Positions 43,432 through 51,827 of a DNA stretch of 64,000 nt are shown here, piece after piece. Both the position numbers and the translations under genes were made by a program. The notes under the pieces were generated by a model. The model did not search any database, had not been told where the DNA came from, and worked only from the letters and a program-made list of their open reading frames with translations. The stretch lies in the NCBI GenBank assembly GCA_964229355.1, contig CAXRDE010000023.1, positions 62,001-126,000 of the forward strand, given 5' to 3'. The stretch's first letter is position 1. Every line of letters begins with the position of its first letter. Source of the stretch: CAXRDE01 sp964229355. Lineage in GTDB: Bacteria; Cyanobacteriota; Sericytochromatia; UBA7694.

Positions 43432-43959
43432 CTAGCGAGGCAAAAACACACGGGCGCTGCCGCCACCGTAATGACTCAGCATCTGAGGGGCCACATGGTC
43501 AGAAATTTCCTGGCCGTTGCCGTCGGCAATCGAAATATGCCCTGAAGGCGAAGTGCCCTGGGACCACACCACCACAGCCCCTGCGGGCAAAGCACTCAAA
43601 CGGCTGGCGCTCACTTCAGTGAAATTAGGGCTCTGGGCCAACTGCTGGGCGGCCATATAGGCGTGTTCACCCGACAAAAAGGCGGGGTACATTCCATGAA
43701 TCGCCTGCGCCACGTACTGGTAGCACCAGCCGGTACCGCCAGAGGTATTTTGCAAGGCAAAGTTTGCCAATTGCTGGCCTTTATTTTGTGCAGAGAGGTT
43801 TTCAAAACGGGCGGCACGGCTCACCGAGGAACCGGATGCAATGCCAGGAGTTAAAGCCAAACCGTTGGGTGCTTCTAAATTGCCACAGGCGCTCAAACTT
43901 ACCGCAAGCGCAGCCAGGGTTAAGAGCTGACGAAAGGCGTTCCAGGATGGGTATTTCAT
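43432..43959 (-). CDS. Lipoprotein with CHAP-type peptidase domain
   Basis: A 175-residue lipoprotein with lipobox LSACG (Cys25). The mature part is a CHAP/NlpC-like papain-fold domain: nucleophile Cys79 in GWCYQYVAQAI, His141 in PSGHISIADG, and a third polar residue Asp154. PAGAVVVWSQG is the CHAP strand before the His. It would cut peptidoglycan cross-links or peptides in the periplasm. AGAGG precedes the ATG. It stands alone, divergent from hemJ. Confidence 0.85.
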   Translation of the reverse strand: MKYPSWNAFRQLLTLAALAVSLSACGNLEAPNGLALTPGIASGSSVSRAARFENLSAQNKGQQLANFALQNTSGGTGWCYQYVAQAIHGMYPAFLSGEHAYMAAQQLAQSPNFTEVSASRLSALPAGAVVVWSQGTSPSGHISIADGNGQEISDHVAPQMLSHYGGGSARVFLPR

Positions 43960-44120
43960 ATGTTTATAACCTCTTCAGGGTGTCTCTAGACAATCGTTTC
44001 GTTGTCGATAATGCCCCATGTTAACCTGAAATCAAAACGGGGGCTATAGGGTAAAGACGCAAAAAAACCCAGAAAGGTTTCAATGTGCTAAAGTGACAAC
44101 AAAAAAACGGATGTCGAACA

Positions 44121-44561
44121 ATGTATTTTGCAGGTGCTTATCTTTGGCTCAAAGCCTTTCATATCATGGCCGTCATCGCCTGGTTTGCCGGACTCTTTTA
44201 TATCTTCAGACTGTTTGTCTACCACATTGAAAGCGACTCAGCCGACGTACACCGCCTGATGGAAACCGCCGAGCTGAAACTGCTTCGCATTATTATGAAC
44301 CCCGCCATGATCGTGGCCTGGGTGCTGGGCTTACTCTTAATAACCATACAATCTCAATTTCTGAGCCAGGGCTGGCTGCACATTAAACTGCTGTTTGTGG
44401 TGCTGTTAACGGGTTACCATATGTACGCTGCCAGGGTCAGAAAACAGCTGTTGGCGGGCACTTGTAAGCTCACCGGCAAACAGGCCCGCTTAATCAACGA
44501 AGTGCCTGCCGTCATTATGCTGGTGGTGGTCCTGATGGTGGAGCTACAGCCCTTTAAATAG
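44121..44561 (+). CDS. hemJ: Protoporphyrinogen oxidase HemJ
   Basis: A 146-residue four-helix membrane protein of the HemJ/UPF0093 family, which oxidises protoporphyrinogen IX to protoporphyrin IX in heme synthesis. Characteristic segments: YLWLKAFHIMAVIAWFAGLFYI (conserved His14), LLRIIMNPAMI, GWLHIKLLFVVLLTGYHMYAAR and LINEVPAVIML. HemJ is typical of cyanobacteria and several proteobacterial groups. Other heme genes are not in the window. Confidence 0.92.
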   Translation: MYFAGAYLWLKAFHIMAVIAWFAGLFYIFRLFVYHIESDSADVHRLMETAELKLLRIIMNPAMIVAWVLGLLLITIQSQFLSQGWLHIKLLFVVLLTGYHMYAARVRKQLLAGTCKLTGKQARLINEVPAVIMLVVVLMVELQPFK

Positions 44562-44590
44562 GCACAACAAGCGGTGGTGGGGTGTTGCCC

Positions 44591-45379
44591 CTAGCCCCCG
44601 CCGCTGATTTCTAAACACTGTCCTGTCACCGCTGCCGCATCTTCAGAGCACAAATAACGCACCATTTCCGCCACTTCATCGGCCCGGATCCAGCGTTGAA
44701 TGGGTACCGCCTGAATTTCCTCAGAAATCAACATTTCAGTGGGAATATGGTAGTGGGCAGACATGGCTTTAAAATCTTCCTGGGCCATATCGGTGTTCAC
44801 CCAGCCAGGGCAGACGCTGTTGACGGTAATATGTTGGGCAGCCGTGTCTTGTGCCAGAGCCCGCACCAGACCATTGACCCCGTGCTTTGAAGCACAATAA
44901 GCATGGCTATTGGCCATGCCCTTGAGTCCTAAAACCGATGAAATAAACACCAGACGTCGCCCACGGGGCATGGCTTTATCGGCTTCTGTGGACTGTTCCA
45001 TGGCCAGCAAGGCACTGCGGGCACAATAATAAGCGCCGTCGAGATTGGTGCGAATCACCTGCTGCCATACCTTCGGATCATTAACACTCTTCAGCGGAGA
45101 AAAGGCCCCTGTTCCTGCCGCGTGTACCAAAATATCCAGTCCCCCCTGGGCATTGAACCCTTCCATCTGCTGCTCAACACTCTTCAGGTCACTGACATCC
45201 AAACGCAGGGTCTCCAGGGTTAAGCCTTCTGTTGCGGCCTGCTGCTGCGCCTGAAGCAAACCCGCTTCGTGACGCGCAGCAATGACCACCCGATCGCCCT
45301 GACGGGCAAGCGTCAACGCACAGGCCAGGCCAATGCCTTTACTGCCGCCGGTAACCAATGCCACCCGTGGAGCGGCCAT
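44591..45379 (-). CDS. Short-chain dehydrogenase/reductase
   Basis: A 262-residue SDR. TGGSKGIG (cofactor loop), NLDGA, catalytic Ser-Tyr-Lys in ISSVLGLKGMANSHAYCASKHG, and a C-terminal GQCLEISGG typical of FabG-like enzymes. NAD(P)H-dependent keto/hydroxy oxidoreduction is expected; substrate unknown. It is coupled by a TAATG overlap to the long NHL-propeller gene before it. Confidence 0.88.
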   Translation of the reverse strand: MAAPRVALVTGGSKGIGLACALTLARQGDRVVIAARHEAGLLQAQQQAATEGLTLETLRLDVSDLKSVEQQMEGFNAQGGLDILVHAAGTGAFSPLKSVNDPKVWQQVIRTNLDGAYYCARSALLAMEQSTEADKAMPRGRRLVFISSVLGLKGMANSHAYCASKHGVNGLVRALAQDTAAQHITVNSVCPGWVNTDMAQEDFKAMSAHYHIPTEMLISEEIQAVPIQRWIRADEVAEMVRYLCSEDAAAVTGQCLEISGGG

Positions 45380-48300
45380 TAAGAAGCCGTGCCTTTGGGG
45401 GGCGTACGCTCAAAGGGTAACATCAGTTTCCACATCAGCTTGCCTTTGGCGGTCACCTCTAACATTTGACGGTTTGAAGAATGCAAAATAAGGGTGTTGC
45501 CATTGTCATAGCGCTGGGCATAGGTGGGCGTGCCATACTTTACCCGGTCTTGCCCATCCAGTTCCCAAACCACTTCACCCTCAGGGTTTACCTCAAGAAC
45601 CCGGTGGTTGCGGGTATCGCTAATTAAGGTGTTGCCATTGGTTAGACGGGTGGCATATTCAGGATAGCTGAGATGTGTGGCATCATTGCCTGAGGCTTTA
45701 CGCTCCCCAAAGCTCCAGACCACTTCTTTGTCGGGGGACACTTCAATCACCCAGTGGGCACCCCAATCGGTGATCAGGGTGTTGCCATTCTCCAGTCGTT
45801 CTGCGTGATAAGGCACCATCAAATGATCCATCCCCGCATACTCCCACATGATCTGACGGTTCTTTTTCATTTCAAAGACCCGGCGGTTGTTTTGGTCTAC
45901 AATTAAGACCCGTTGATTGGGCAGAATCTGGGCAAAACGGGGACGGTCCAGTCCCCGCTCTGCTTGCTCTGCTTTGCCTTTTTCCCCAAAGCTCCAGACC
46001 ACCTCGTTGTTTTCAGGATTCACCTCTAAAATACGGTGGTTGTCAGTGTCGGCAATCAACACATGCCCTTCAGGGGTTCGGACACAGGCATGGGGCTTAT
46101 TCAAAGCCTGCTCTTCACTTTCGCCGTAACGCCAGCTCAGATTGCCGTCCCGGTCCGTGCGCAGCACCCGGCTACGGGAACGCTCAAGCATAAAAAAATC
46201 GAGTTCTTGTAGGGGGGTCTCACCTTTGGCCTGGTCAAAACGGGTTACATGGGCTTTGTTTTGAGCGCCCTGACGGGTCTTGGCCAAACGCTGCTCAATC
46301 ATTTCTTGCAAACGTTTTTGAGCGGCTGCAGAGGCCTCTCCCCCTTCCTCAGAAGCGGTGCGCAAATAGGGGTTTTTCACCCCATGACGGGCCACAAACT
46401 GGCGGGTAACCTGGGTTTGTTTGAGCTGAACCTTGGCCCGTTCAAACTGAGACAAGCGACAGCCCCACACCACGTCCTGGGCCTGGGCGCGATCGGTGGC
46501 GTTGGCTTTATCCGGTTTATCGGGCACGGGACGCAATTCAATCACTGCATTTTCACTCAGCAACATCACCAGGTTTTCATTGGGCACATAAGCCGCCCGA
46601 AAGGGAGAATCCATCTGATGTTCTTCTGCGCCTTGATCCGTGCGGTGCTGCCAGAGAATCTTTCCTTCAGGGTCCACTTCAATCAGGCGCAAATTACCCG
46701 CATCGACAATCAGGGTGTTGCCATTGGGCAGACGCAGGGCCGACTGTGGATAGGACAAATAGCCGTCGTCACTGCCGTAGGCACCGCTCTCCACATTATC
46801 GGGGTTACCATATTGCCAGACAATCTGGCGCTCTTCCAGTTCAATCACGCGGTGATTGCCCGTATCGGTAATCAAAAGATTACCGTTGACCAGGCGCTGA
46901 GCATCGCTGGGCATGTTCAAATAATCTTCAGCTATCCCATATTCATCGGTTATCCCAAATTGCGTTAAGATCTCAGACTGGTGGCTGACCTCAATGACCC
47001 GATGACGGCCCTGATCCACAATTAAGATATTGCCCAGCCCGTTGGCGGTGGCGCGCACGGGCGACTTCAGTTGTTTTTCGTCGCCTTTGGCCTTGTACTC
47101 CCAAAACAAACGCCCACTGGGGGTCATTTCAATCACCCGTCCGGCGGACATATCGGTGATCAGGGTGTTCCGGTTGGTCAAGCGCACCGCATCGCGGGGA
47201 AAGTTCAGTTCAATACTGCCTTCGCTGAGCAAGTCCTTACCCACCGTCCAGGTGATATTCCGATCCGTATCGATCTCCAGAATGCGTTTACCCTCAATAT
47301 CAATGAGCAAGAAGTGGCCCGGCACCAGGTTTTCAACAGGGGTTAAGGTGGCAATACTAATCAGCCCTTTTTTCAGCATTTCTTCAGGGCGTTCGATCTC
47401 ATAGCCACAATACGAACACACATACGAGCCAAACAGCGGTTTAGAACAGTTGGGACAATTTGAAGGCACCGTGGGCATACCGGACTTTACCAGCGAATCC
47501 CGCTCGTGCTTATGGAGCATTTGCTCCATTTCTTCACGCAGAATGACTTTTTCATAGGTTTTGCCCTCAAGAAAATCCCGCAATTTAATAATGGCCCCAT
47601 TGTGCCACTCTAACTCGTTGCGCGCGCGCATAGCAGCTGCTTTTAGACGCTCCAAATGATTGGCATGAGCCTCTTCTTGCTCTTCGTCATCCAGGCGAAT
47701 TTGACCCATGGTTTTGGCTTTAATATCCTGAATACAATGGTTAACGATCAGCTCATCTGCCGCAGGCGAAATGTTCATCTGAGGGGCTTTTTCAGGCTTA
47801 AAGACAGGGGCATCCCCGGCTTCTTCCTGCGCTGCCTCTTCGGCTTCTTCTGCTTTTTCCTGGGCTTCTTCATAAGCCCGTTGGTCCATATCTAAGAGCT
47901 GAGGGGGCGGCGCACTGGCCTCTGCCGCCGCTTGCTCCCGCTCCCGTAGCGTAATACGTGCCGTATGTAAGTCTTCTAAGGCAATTTTGTTCTTGCTCTG
48001 CAAAACCTCAAGAATGTTTTGATTCTTACTGGCCAAAGGGTTGAGGGCTTCAAAACTCAAAACGGTAGGTCGGGTACCATCTTTGAGGGCATAGCGCTGG
48101 GTGGTTTTTTGCCGTTGGGTATCCACCACTGAAATGACGGGAGTAAAAGGTTCAGGTTCGTTCAGATAGGTCATAAACACCAGGTGATTGCCCTCAGGGT
48201 GCAAGGCCATGAGATCATAGGGCGCGTCACTGCGCACACTGTATAAATCTCCCTTAAGGGCAATTTCTTTGCGCAATTCACCACCGGTCACATCAATGAC

Positions 48301-49125
48301 TTTCAAACCCGCTGCAGGACGTGTGCTCAGGGCAAACAACAGCTGTTGCGCTACATCAAAAACACTGGCCCCCAAAATCCCCGCCCCTGGCGACAGACGT
48401 TCAAGGGGAGTACCGTCATACTGCCAACGGCCAATACTGCTGCTATGATCCGTGACAATCAACTGCGCGCTTTCGGGGTTAAAATGAACGTGCAGCCCCC
48501 GGTCAGAACCAGGCTTTCGCAGTTCGATCACGGCACCAATGGCCAGGGCCGTTAAGTCCACCATGACCAATGTACCCTGAAAGCGATTGACCACTGCCAC
48601 ATACTTTTGATCGGGGGACACATGTATATCAAGGGGGCCTGACTTCACCTCTTGACGGGGTTTAATACTCCATTGGCTGTGGTGACTCAGCGGCAAATTA
48701 TGCTCGGTCCAGCGGGGCGTTTTAATAAAGGTGCCCAGAGGGGACAACAACAATTCTTGCACGCTGCTCTCGGCGCTTTTTGAGCTGAGCGGCGTATAGC
48801 GAATATCCTCTGATTTTTTGTGGGTGTCTTGTTGCAGCAGGGCAATCTCCTGGCCAGACTGTAACCAATGGTCAGCATTAAAACCGTGCTCCGCAAAGGG
48901 TAGAGATAGCTCGGCCAGAGGCTCTGCACCCGGAAAACGCAAAATCTGAAGCGTTGGCTCTTTCTGAGACAAGCGCAGGTGAATACCCTCAAGGGTTTTT
49001 TCGCCTGCTTCCCGATGCTGTTGCAGGATCTGACGTTCTTCCGCCAGGACTTCGGTAGACAGGGCCCCATTTTCCATCAAAATCTCTAAAATGGCTTCGA
49101 TAGACGTTTGCTCAGCATCAGACAT
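45379..49125 (-). CDS. Giant cytoplasmic propeller/zinc-ribbon protein
   Basis: A 1248-residue protein without signal peptide. Order: N-terminal 90 residues; a WD40-like propeller from about 130 to 380 (VSPDQKYVAVVNRF and following strands); an Ala/Glu coiled-coil with Pro patch (about 390-470); a long helical part; a zinc ribbon CPNCSKPLFGSYVCSYCGYE near 580; and NHL/PQQ-like repeats to the end, each with xxxNGNTLIxDxxxxRVIEV. The repeats share (N)G-N-T-L-I and E-V blocks at about 45-residue spacing. A scaffold or interaction hub in the cytoplasm is the best guess. ATG 49125 has GAGGA upstream and overlaps the SDR stop by TAATG. Confidence 0.85.
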   Translation of the reverse strand: MSDAEQTSIEAILEILMENGALSTEVLAEERQILQQHREAGEKTLEGIHLRLSQKEPTLQILRFPGAEPLAELSLPFAEHGFNADHWLQSGQEIALLQQDTHKKSEDIRYTPLSSKSAESSVQELLLSPLGTFIKTPRWTEHNLPLSHHSQWSIKPRQEVKSGPLDIHVSPDQKYVAVVNRFQGTLVMVDLTALAIGAVIELRKPGSDRGLHVHFNPESAQLIVTDHSSSIGRWQYDGTPLERLSPGAGILGASVFDVAQQLLFALSTRPAAGLKVIDVTGGELRKEIALKGDLYSVRSDAPYDLMALHPEGNHLVFMTYLNEPEPFTPVISVVDTQRQKTTQRYALKDGTRPTVLSFEALNPLASKNQNILEVLQSKNKIALEDLHTARITLREREQAAAEASAPPPQLLDMDQRAYEEAQEKAEEAEEAAQEEAGDAPVFKPEKAPQMNISPAADELIVNHCIQDIKAKTMGQIRLDDEEQEEAHANHLERLKAAAMRARNELEWHNGAIIKLRDFLEGKTYEKVILREEMEQMLHKHERDSLVKSGMPTVPSNCPNCSKPLFGSYVCSYCGYEIERPEEMLKKGLISIATLTPVENLVPGHFLLIDIEGKRILEIDTDRNITWTVGKDLLSEGSIELNFPRDAVRLTNRNTLITDMSAGRVIEMTPSGRLFWEYKAKGDEKQLKSPVRATANGLGNILIVDQGRHRVIEVSHQSEILTQFGITDEYGIAEDYLNMPSDAQRLVNGNLLITDTGNHRVIELEERQIVWQYGNPDNVESGAYGSDDGYLSYPQSALRLPNGNTLIVDAGNLRLIEVDPEGKILWQHRTDQGAEEHQMDSPFRAAYVPNENLVMLLSENAVIELRPVPDKPDKANATDRAQAQDVVWGCRLSQFERAKVQLKQTQVTRQFVARHGVKNPYLRTASEEGGEASAAAQKRLQEMIEQRLAKTRQGAQNKAHVTRFDQAKGETPLQELDFFMLERSRSRVLRTDRDGNLSWRYGESEEQALNKPHACVRTPEGHVLIADTDNHRILEVNPENNEVVWSFGEKGKAEQAERGLDRPRFAQILPNQRVLIVDQNNRRVFEMKKNRQIMWEYAGMDHLMVPYHAERLENGNTLITDWGAHWVIEVSPDKEVVWSFGERKASGNDATHLSYPEYATRLTNGNTLISDTRNHRVLEVNPEGEVVWELDGQDRVKYGTPTYAQRYDNGNTLILHSSNRQMLEVTAKGKLMWKLMLPFERTPPKGTAS

Positions 49126-49312
49126 GATTTTTTCCTCAACTCTTTGACGGATAATGTGGTGGCATACCGCATCTTTCCCCAATTCTATCATGAGCGTTTT
49201 TGAGAACAAAATCCTTGTCAGTGCTGCCTTTTATGCGTGGGTATGTTATAACAGAGGAAAGTGAGTCAATCTCTCGCTCACCAACGAAACAGGTGGTTGA
49301 TAAAACGTTCGC

Positions 49313-49657
49313 GTGTACAATCCAAAAGCAATTGATAATCTACTACGCATTGGCGAGAAAGAACTGGTTTTGCAGGTGGTGTCTTTATATCGCGACCACG
49401 TGCCCCCCAAAATCAGCGGTCTCTCTGCCCTTTTGAACGCAAAAAACTTCAAAGACCTGGAGCGTACCGCCCACTCCATCAAATCCAGTGCTGGTAACTT
49501 AGGCTTAGACGAGGTGCTTGAAGCCGCTCGTCAACTGGAGCATGCCGCTGCCCATGAGGCAGAAGCTGAGTGTACCCTTAGCCTTGAAACCTTACTTCAA
49601 GCCTCTCAGGCAGCCAATGAAAGTTTGAATCATCTAGAAGAGAAATTATCATCATGA
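49313..49657 (+). CDS. Histidine phosphotransfer (Hpt) protein
   Basis: A 114-residue Hpt protein. The phosphorylatable His54 is in RTAHSIKSSAGNLG, followed by the helical LEAARQLEHAA segment typical of the four-helix bundle. It would pass phosphate between a hybrid kinase and a receiver. The start is GTG 49313 with a weak upstream signal. It overlaps the receiver gene by four bases. Confidence 0.88.
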   Translation: MYNPKAIDNLLRIGEKELVLQVVSLYRDHVPPKISGLSALLNAKNFKDLERTAHSIKSSAGNLGLDEVLEAARQLEHAAAHEAEAECTLSLETLLQASQAANESLNHLEEKLSS

Positions 49658-50025
49658 GCTTAAAACCTATCATAGCGGTCATTGAAGACAACCCCGACAA
49701 CCGTCTATTACTGCGCGCCTTGCTCGAGCCACGCTACGATATTCAAGAATACGAAGACGGCCTGATCGCCCTTGAAAACATGCCGCAACAGGTACCCCAT
49801 TTGGTATTGATGGATATTTCATTACCCCACCTCAGCGGGGTAGAAGTCTTTCAAAAAATGCGTGAAAACACACAATTGCAAGGTATTCCCGTGGTGGCTG
49901 TTACGGCTCACGCCATGAGCGGTGATCGCGAAAAGTATTTAGAATACGGGTTTAACGATTATCTGGCGAAGCCCATCTGGGACGAGCAGCAATTGTATAG
50001 CACCATCGACAAACACTTAGTCTAA
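49654..50025 (+). CDS. Single-domain response regulator (CheY-like)
   Basis: A 123-residue receiver domain alone. Acidic pocket EDN at 11-13, phosphoacceptor Asp54 in LVLMDISLP, and conserved Lys near 106 (YLAKP). It pairs with the Hpt protein in the same operon as a phosphorelay tail. Its stop region overlaps the convergent SpoIID-like gene by nine bases. Confidence 0.9.
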   Translation: MSLKPIIAVIEDNPDNRLLLRALLEPRYDIQEYEDGLIALENMPQQVPHLVLMDISLPHLSGVEVFQKMRENTQLQGIPVVAVTAHAMSGDREKYLEYGFNDYLAKPIWDEQQLYSTIDKHLV

Positions 50026-51360
50026 GCTCTGAATGTCCACACCCTGATAATAATGTTTCACAATCTCAGGGGCCTTAAAGCCATCCAGGGCCATTTGGCG
50101 AGCACCCCACTGGGACATGCCCAGAGCGTGGCCCCAGCCCCCCCCGTTGAAGGTGAAATTGCCACCGCTGGCTTTAACGGTAAATTTGGTACTGTAAAGC
50201 TTGGCAGCAAAGCGAAAGCGATTGCCATCCACCACCACACTGCCCTGAGAACCTACAATTTTAAGCTGCTTCACCCGATCATGGGGGGTGTGCTCAAGGG
50301 CTTCGATCTGACGAATAGTACCCACATGATGCCCGAGTTCGGCGAGAGCCGCACGCAGCTGTGCTTCACTGCGACTCAGGGTCCAGCGATAGCGCGAAGC
50401 CGCCTGGTCGAAGTCAGGCACGGGTTGAATATAAGGTAAATCAACGCCCCAGACTTCTTTAGATGAGTCTGTATGCCCCCCTGAAGTAGAAAAGAACAGA
50501 GCGGTAATCGGCTTATTGCCGTAGGTAATGATTTGACTGCGGGTGGCGGCCACCGCTTCTTGCGTGGCGGGATGCTCGGTGCTCATGCCCTTGTACACCT
50601 GATCTGAGGTGTCATCGTTCATGTCAAAACCGTCGGCCTTGTTTTTACCCCAGTTGGCTACCGCATAGGTGCGCGCCGCCATGGCCTGGGCCTGCAAACT
50701 CTGTTGTGGCCAGCTGGCAGGGCTTTCAGAAGGCACCACTGATTTCAAATAATCTTCGAGCAGCACTTCGTTCACCACGTGGAAGCCCCCGGCCGCCGCA
50801 GGCAAAAGGCTTAAATTACCGCGAAACGCGTTGCCATTAATGCTTAAGCTTTCTTGTTCGTGTTCAGCCCGCAAAGGCCCTTGAAAGGTGCCCAGGGTCT
50901 GACCGTTCAGGCGCACCACAAGCCCCTGAGCGGTTTGCTGGGCGTCAAGATCGCCCGTTATATCGGTAAATCGGAGGGTCTCACCGGTGGTGGAGGTGCC
51001 TACCAACGTCGCCTGACGCAGGGTCACTTGCACCTGGGTTTGCGACTTTTCAATGGCAATTTTAAGGGGAGTCACTTTAAAGTCCGGCAAAGATTCCAGA
51101 CTGGGAGCCACATGTTCAAGCTTCTGCATTTGCAAGGATAACACTTGCTCTAGTTCAGGGTCTCCAGAGAGAGCAAGACTGGCGAAGCGAAGCGACTGCG
51201 CGGGGATACTTCCGGTGCGGGCCTGGGCCTGTAAGCGATCTACAGGGGCCAGACGGCTGGAAACCGGGGCCTGTACCGCTACGGGAAAACGTGCTTGAGT
51301 TCCTAAAACCGAAGGCGGGGTCAGGGAAGATGAAACCAGAGAACGCAGTGCTTGAATCAT
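50017..51360 (-). CDS. SpoIID/LytB-like amidase-enhancer protein
   Basis: A 447-residue protein with the SpoIID family core: LEDYLKSVVPSESPASWPQQSLQAQAMAARTYA (two hallmark segments, acidic residue Glu in SE), DQVYKGM and GWGHALGMSQWGA. SpoIID is a lytic transglycosylase acting on peptidoglycan. The N-terminal 130 residues are low in signal-peptide character (Pro/Val/Ala-rich, no hydrophobic core), and a large beta-rich N-terminal part follows. How it is exported is unclear. A candidate -10 (TATAAT) with a 40-base leader is upstream. Confidence 0.82.
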   Translation of the reverse strand: MIQALRSLVSSSLTPPSVLGTQARFPVAVQAPVSSRLAPVDRLQAQARTGSIPAQSLRFASLALSGDPELEQVLSLQMQKLEHVAPSLESLPDFKVTPLKIAIEKSQTQVQVTLRQATLVGTSTTGETLRFTDITGDLDAQQTAQGLVVRLNGQTLGTFQGPLRAEHEQESLSINGNAFRGNLSLLPAAAGGFHVVNEVLLEDYLKSVVPSESPASWPQQSLQAQAMAARTYAVANWGKNKADGFDMNDDTSDQVYKGMSTEHPATQEAVAATRSQIITYGNKPITALFFSTSGGHTDSSKEVWGVDLPYIQPVPDFDQAASRYRWTLSRSEAQLRAALAELGHHVGTIRQIEALEHTPHDRVKQLKIVGSQGSVVVDGNRFRFAAKLYSTKFTVKASGGNFTFNGGGWGHALGMSQWGARQMALDGFKAPEIVKHYYQGVDIQSLD

Positions 51361-51449
51361 AAATTAACCAAAGAAGAAAGCTTTCTTAATCTTGATATAA
51401 CCATTATAGGGCAAAGCCCAACAAAACCTGCGTCTTTTTTTAAAAAATT

Positions 51450-51809
51450 TTAATCGCTGCCCAACATAGACAAATACACCGCCACAAACACCAGCACCAG
51501 AGCCAACGCAGTGTTCCAGCGGAGTTTTTCCTGGAAAACGATCCAGGCATAGCCCACAAAGACCGTCAGCGAAATACACTCCTGAATAATCTTCAATTGG
51601 GTCACTGAAAAAGAAGCTGAGCCAATGCGATTGGCTGGCACCTGAAACACGTACTCCAACAGGGCAATGCCCCAGGACATCAAAATGACCACCAGCAACG
51701 CTTTTTCTTTGTGCTTCAGATGACCATACCAGGCGATGGACATAAAGGTATTTGACAGGGTTAGGAGGGTGACCACTTGTAAAAAGTGACTCACTTTTGT
51801 GCTGAGCAA
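51450..51809 (-). CDS. DUF486/DMT-type small membrane protein
   Basis: A 119-residue membrane protein with four hydrophobic segments matching the DUF486 (DMT superfamily) family, including the AWYGHLKHKEKALLVVILMSWGIALLEY and FQVPANRIG blocks. Function unknown. Its start is ambiguous: TTG 51809 (AAAGGGG upstream) or a downstream GTG. It follows mutS on the same strand by 18 bases and may be cotranscribed. Confidence 0.78.
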   Translation of the reverse strand: MLSTKVSHFLQVVTLLTLSNTFMSIAWYGHLKHKEKALLVVILMSWGIALLEYVFQVPANRIGSASFSVTQLKIIQECISLTVFVGYAWIVFQEKLRWNTALALVLVFVAVYLSMLGSD

Positions 51810-51827
51810 AGGCGAAGGCCCCTTTCG

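Noticed and set aside
44545..44615. Hairpin between hemJ and SDR
   Set aside because: The GC-rich AGCGGTGG/CCGCCGCT pairing is imperfect and partly inside the SDR coding end, with no T tract.
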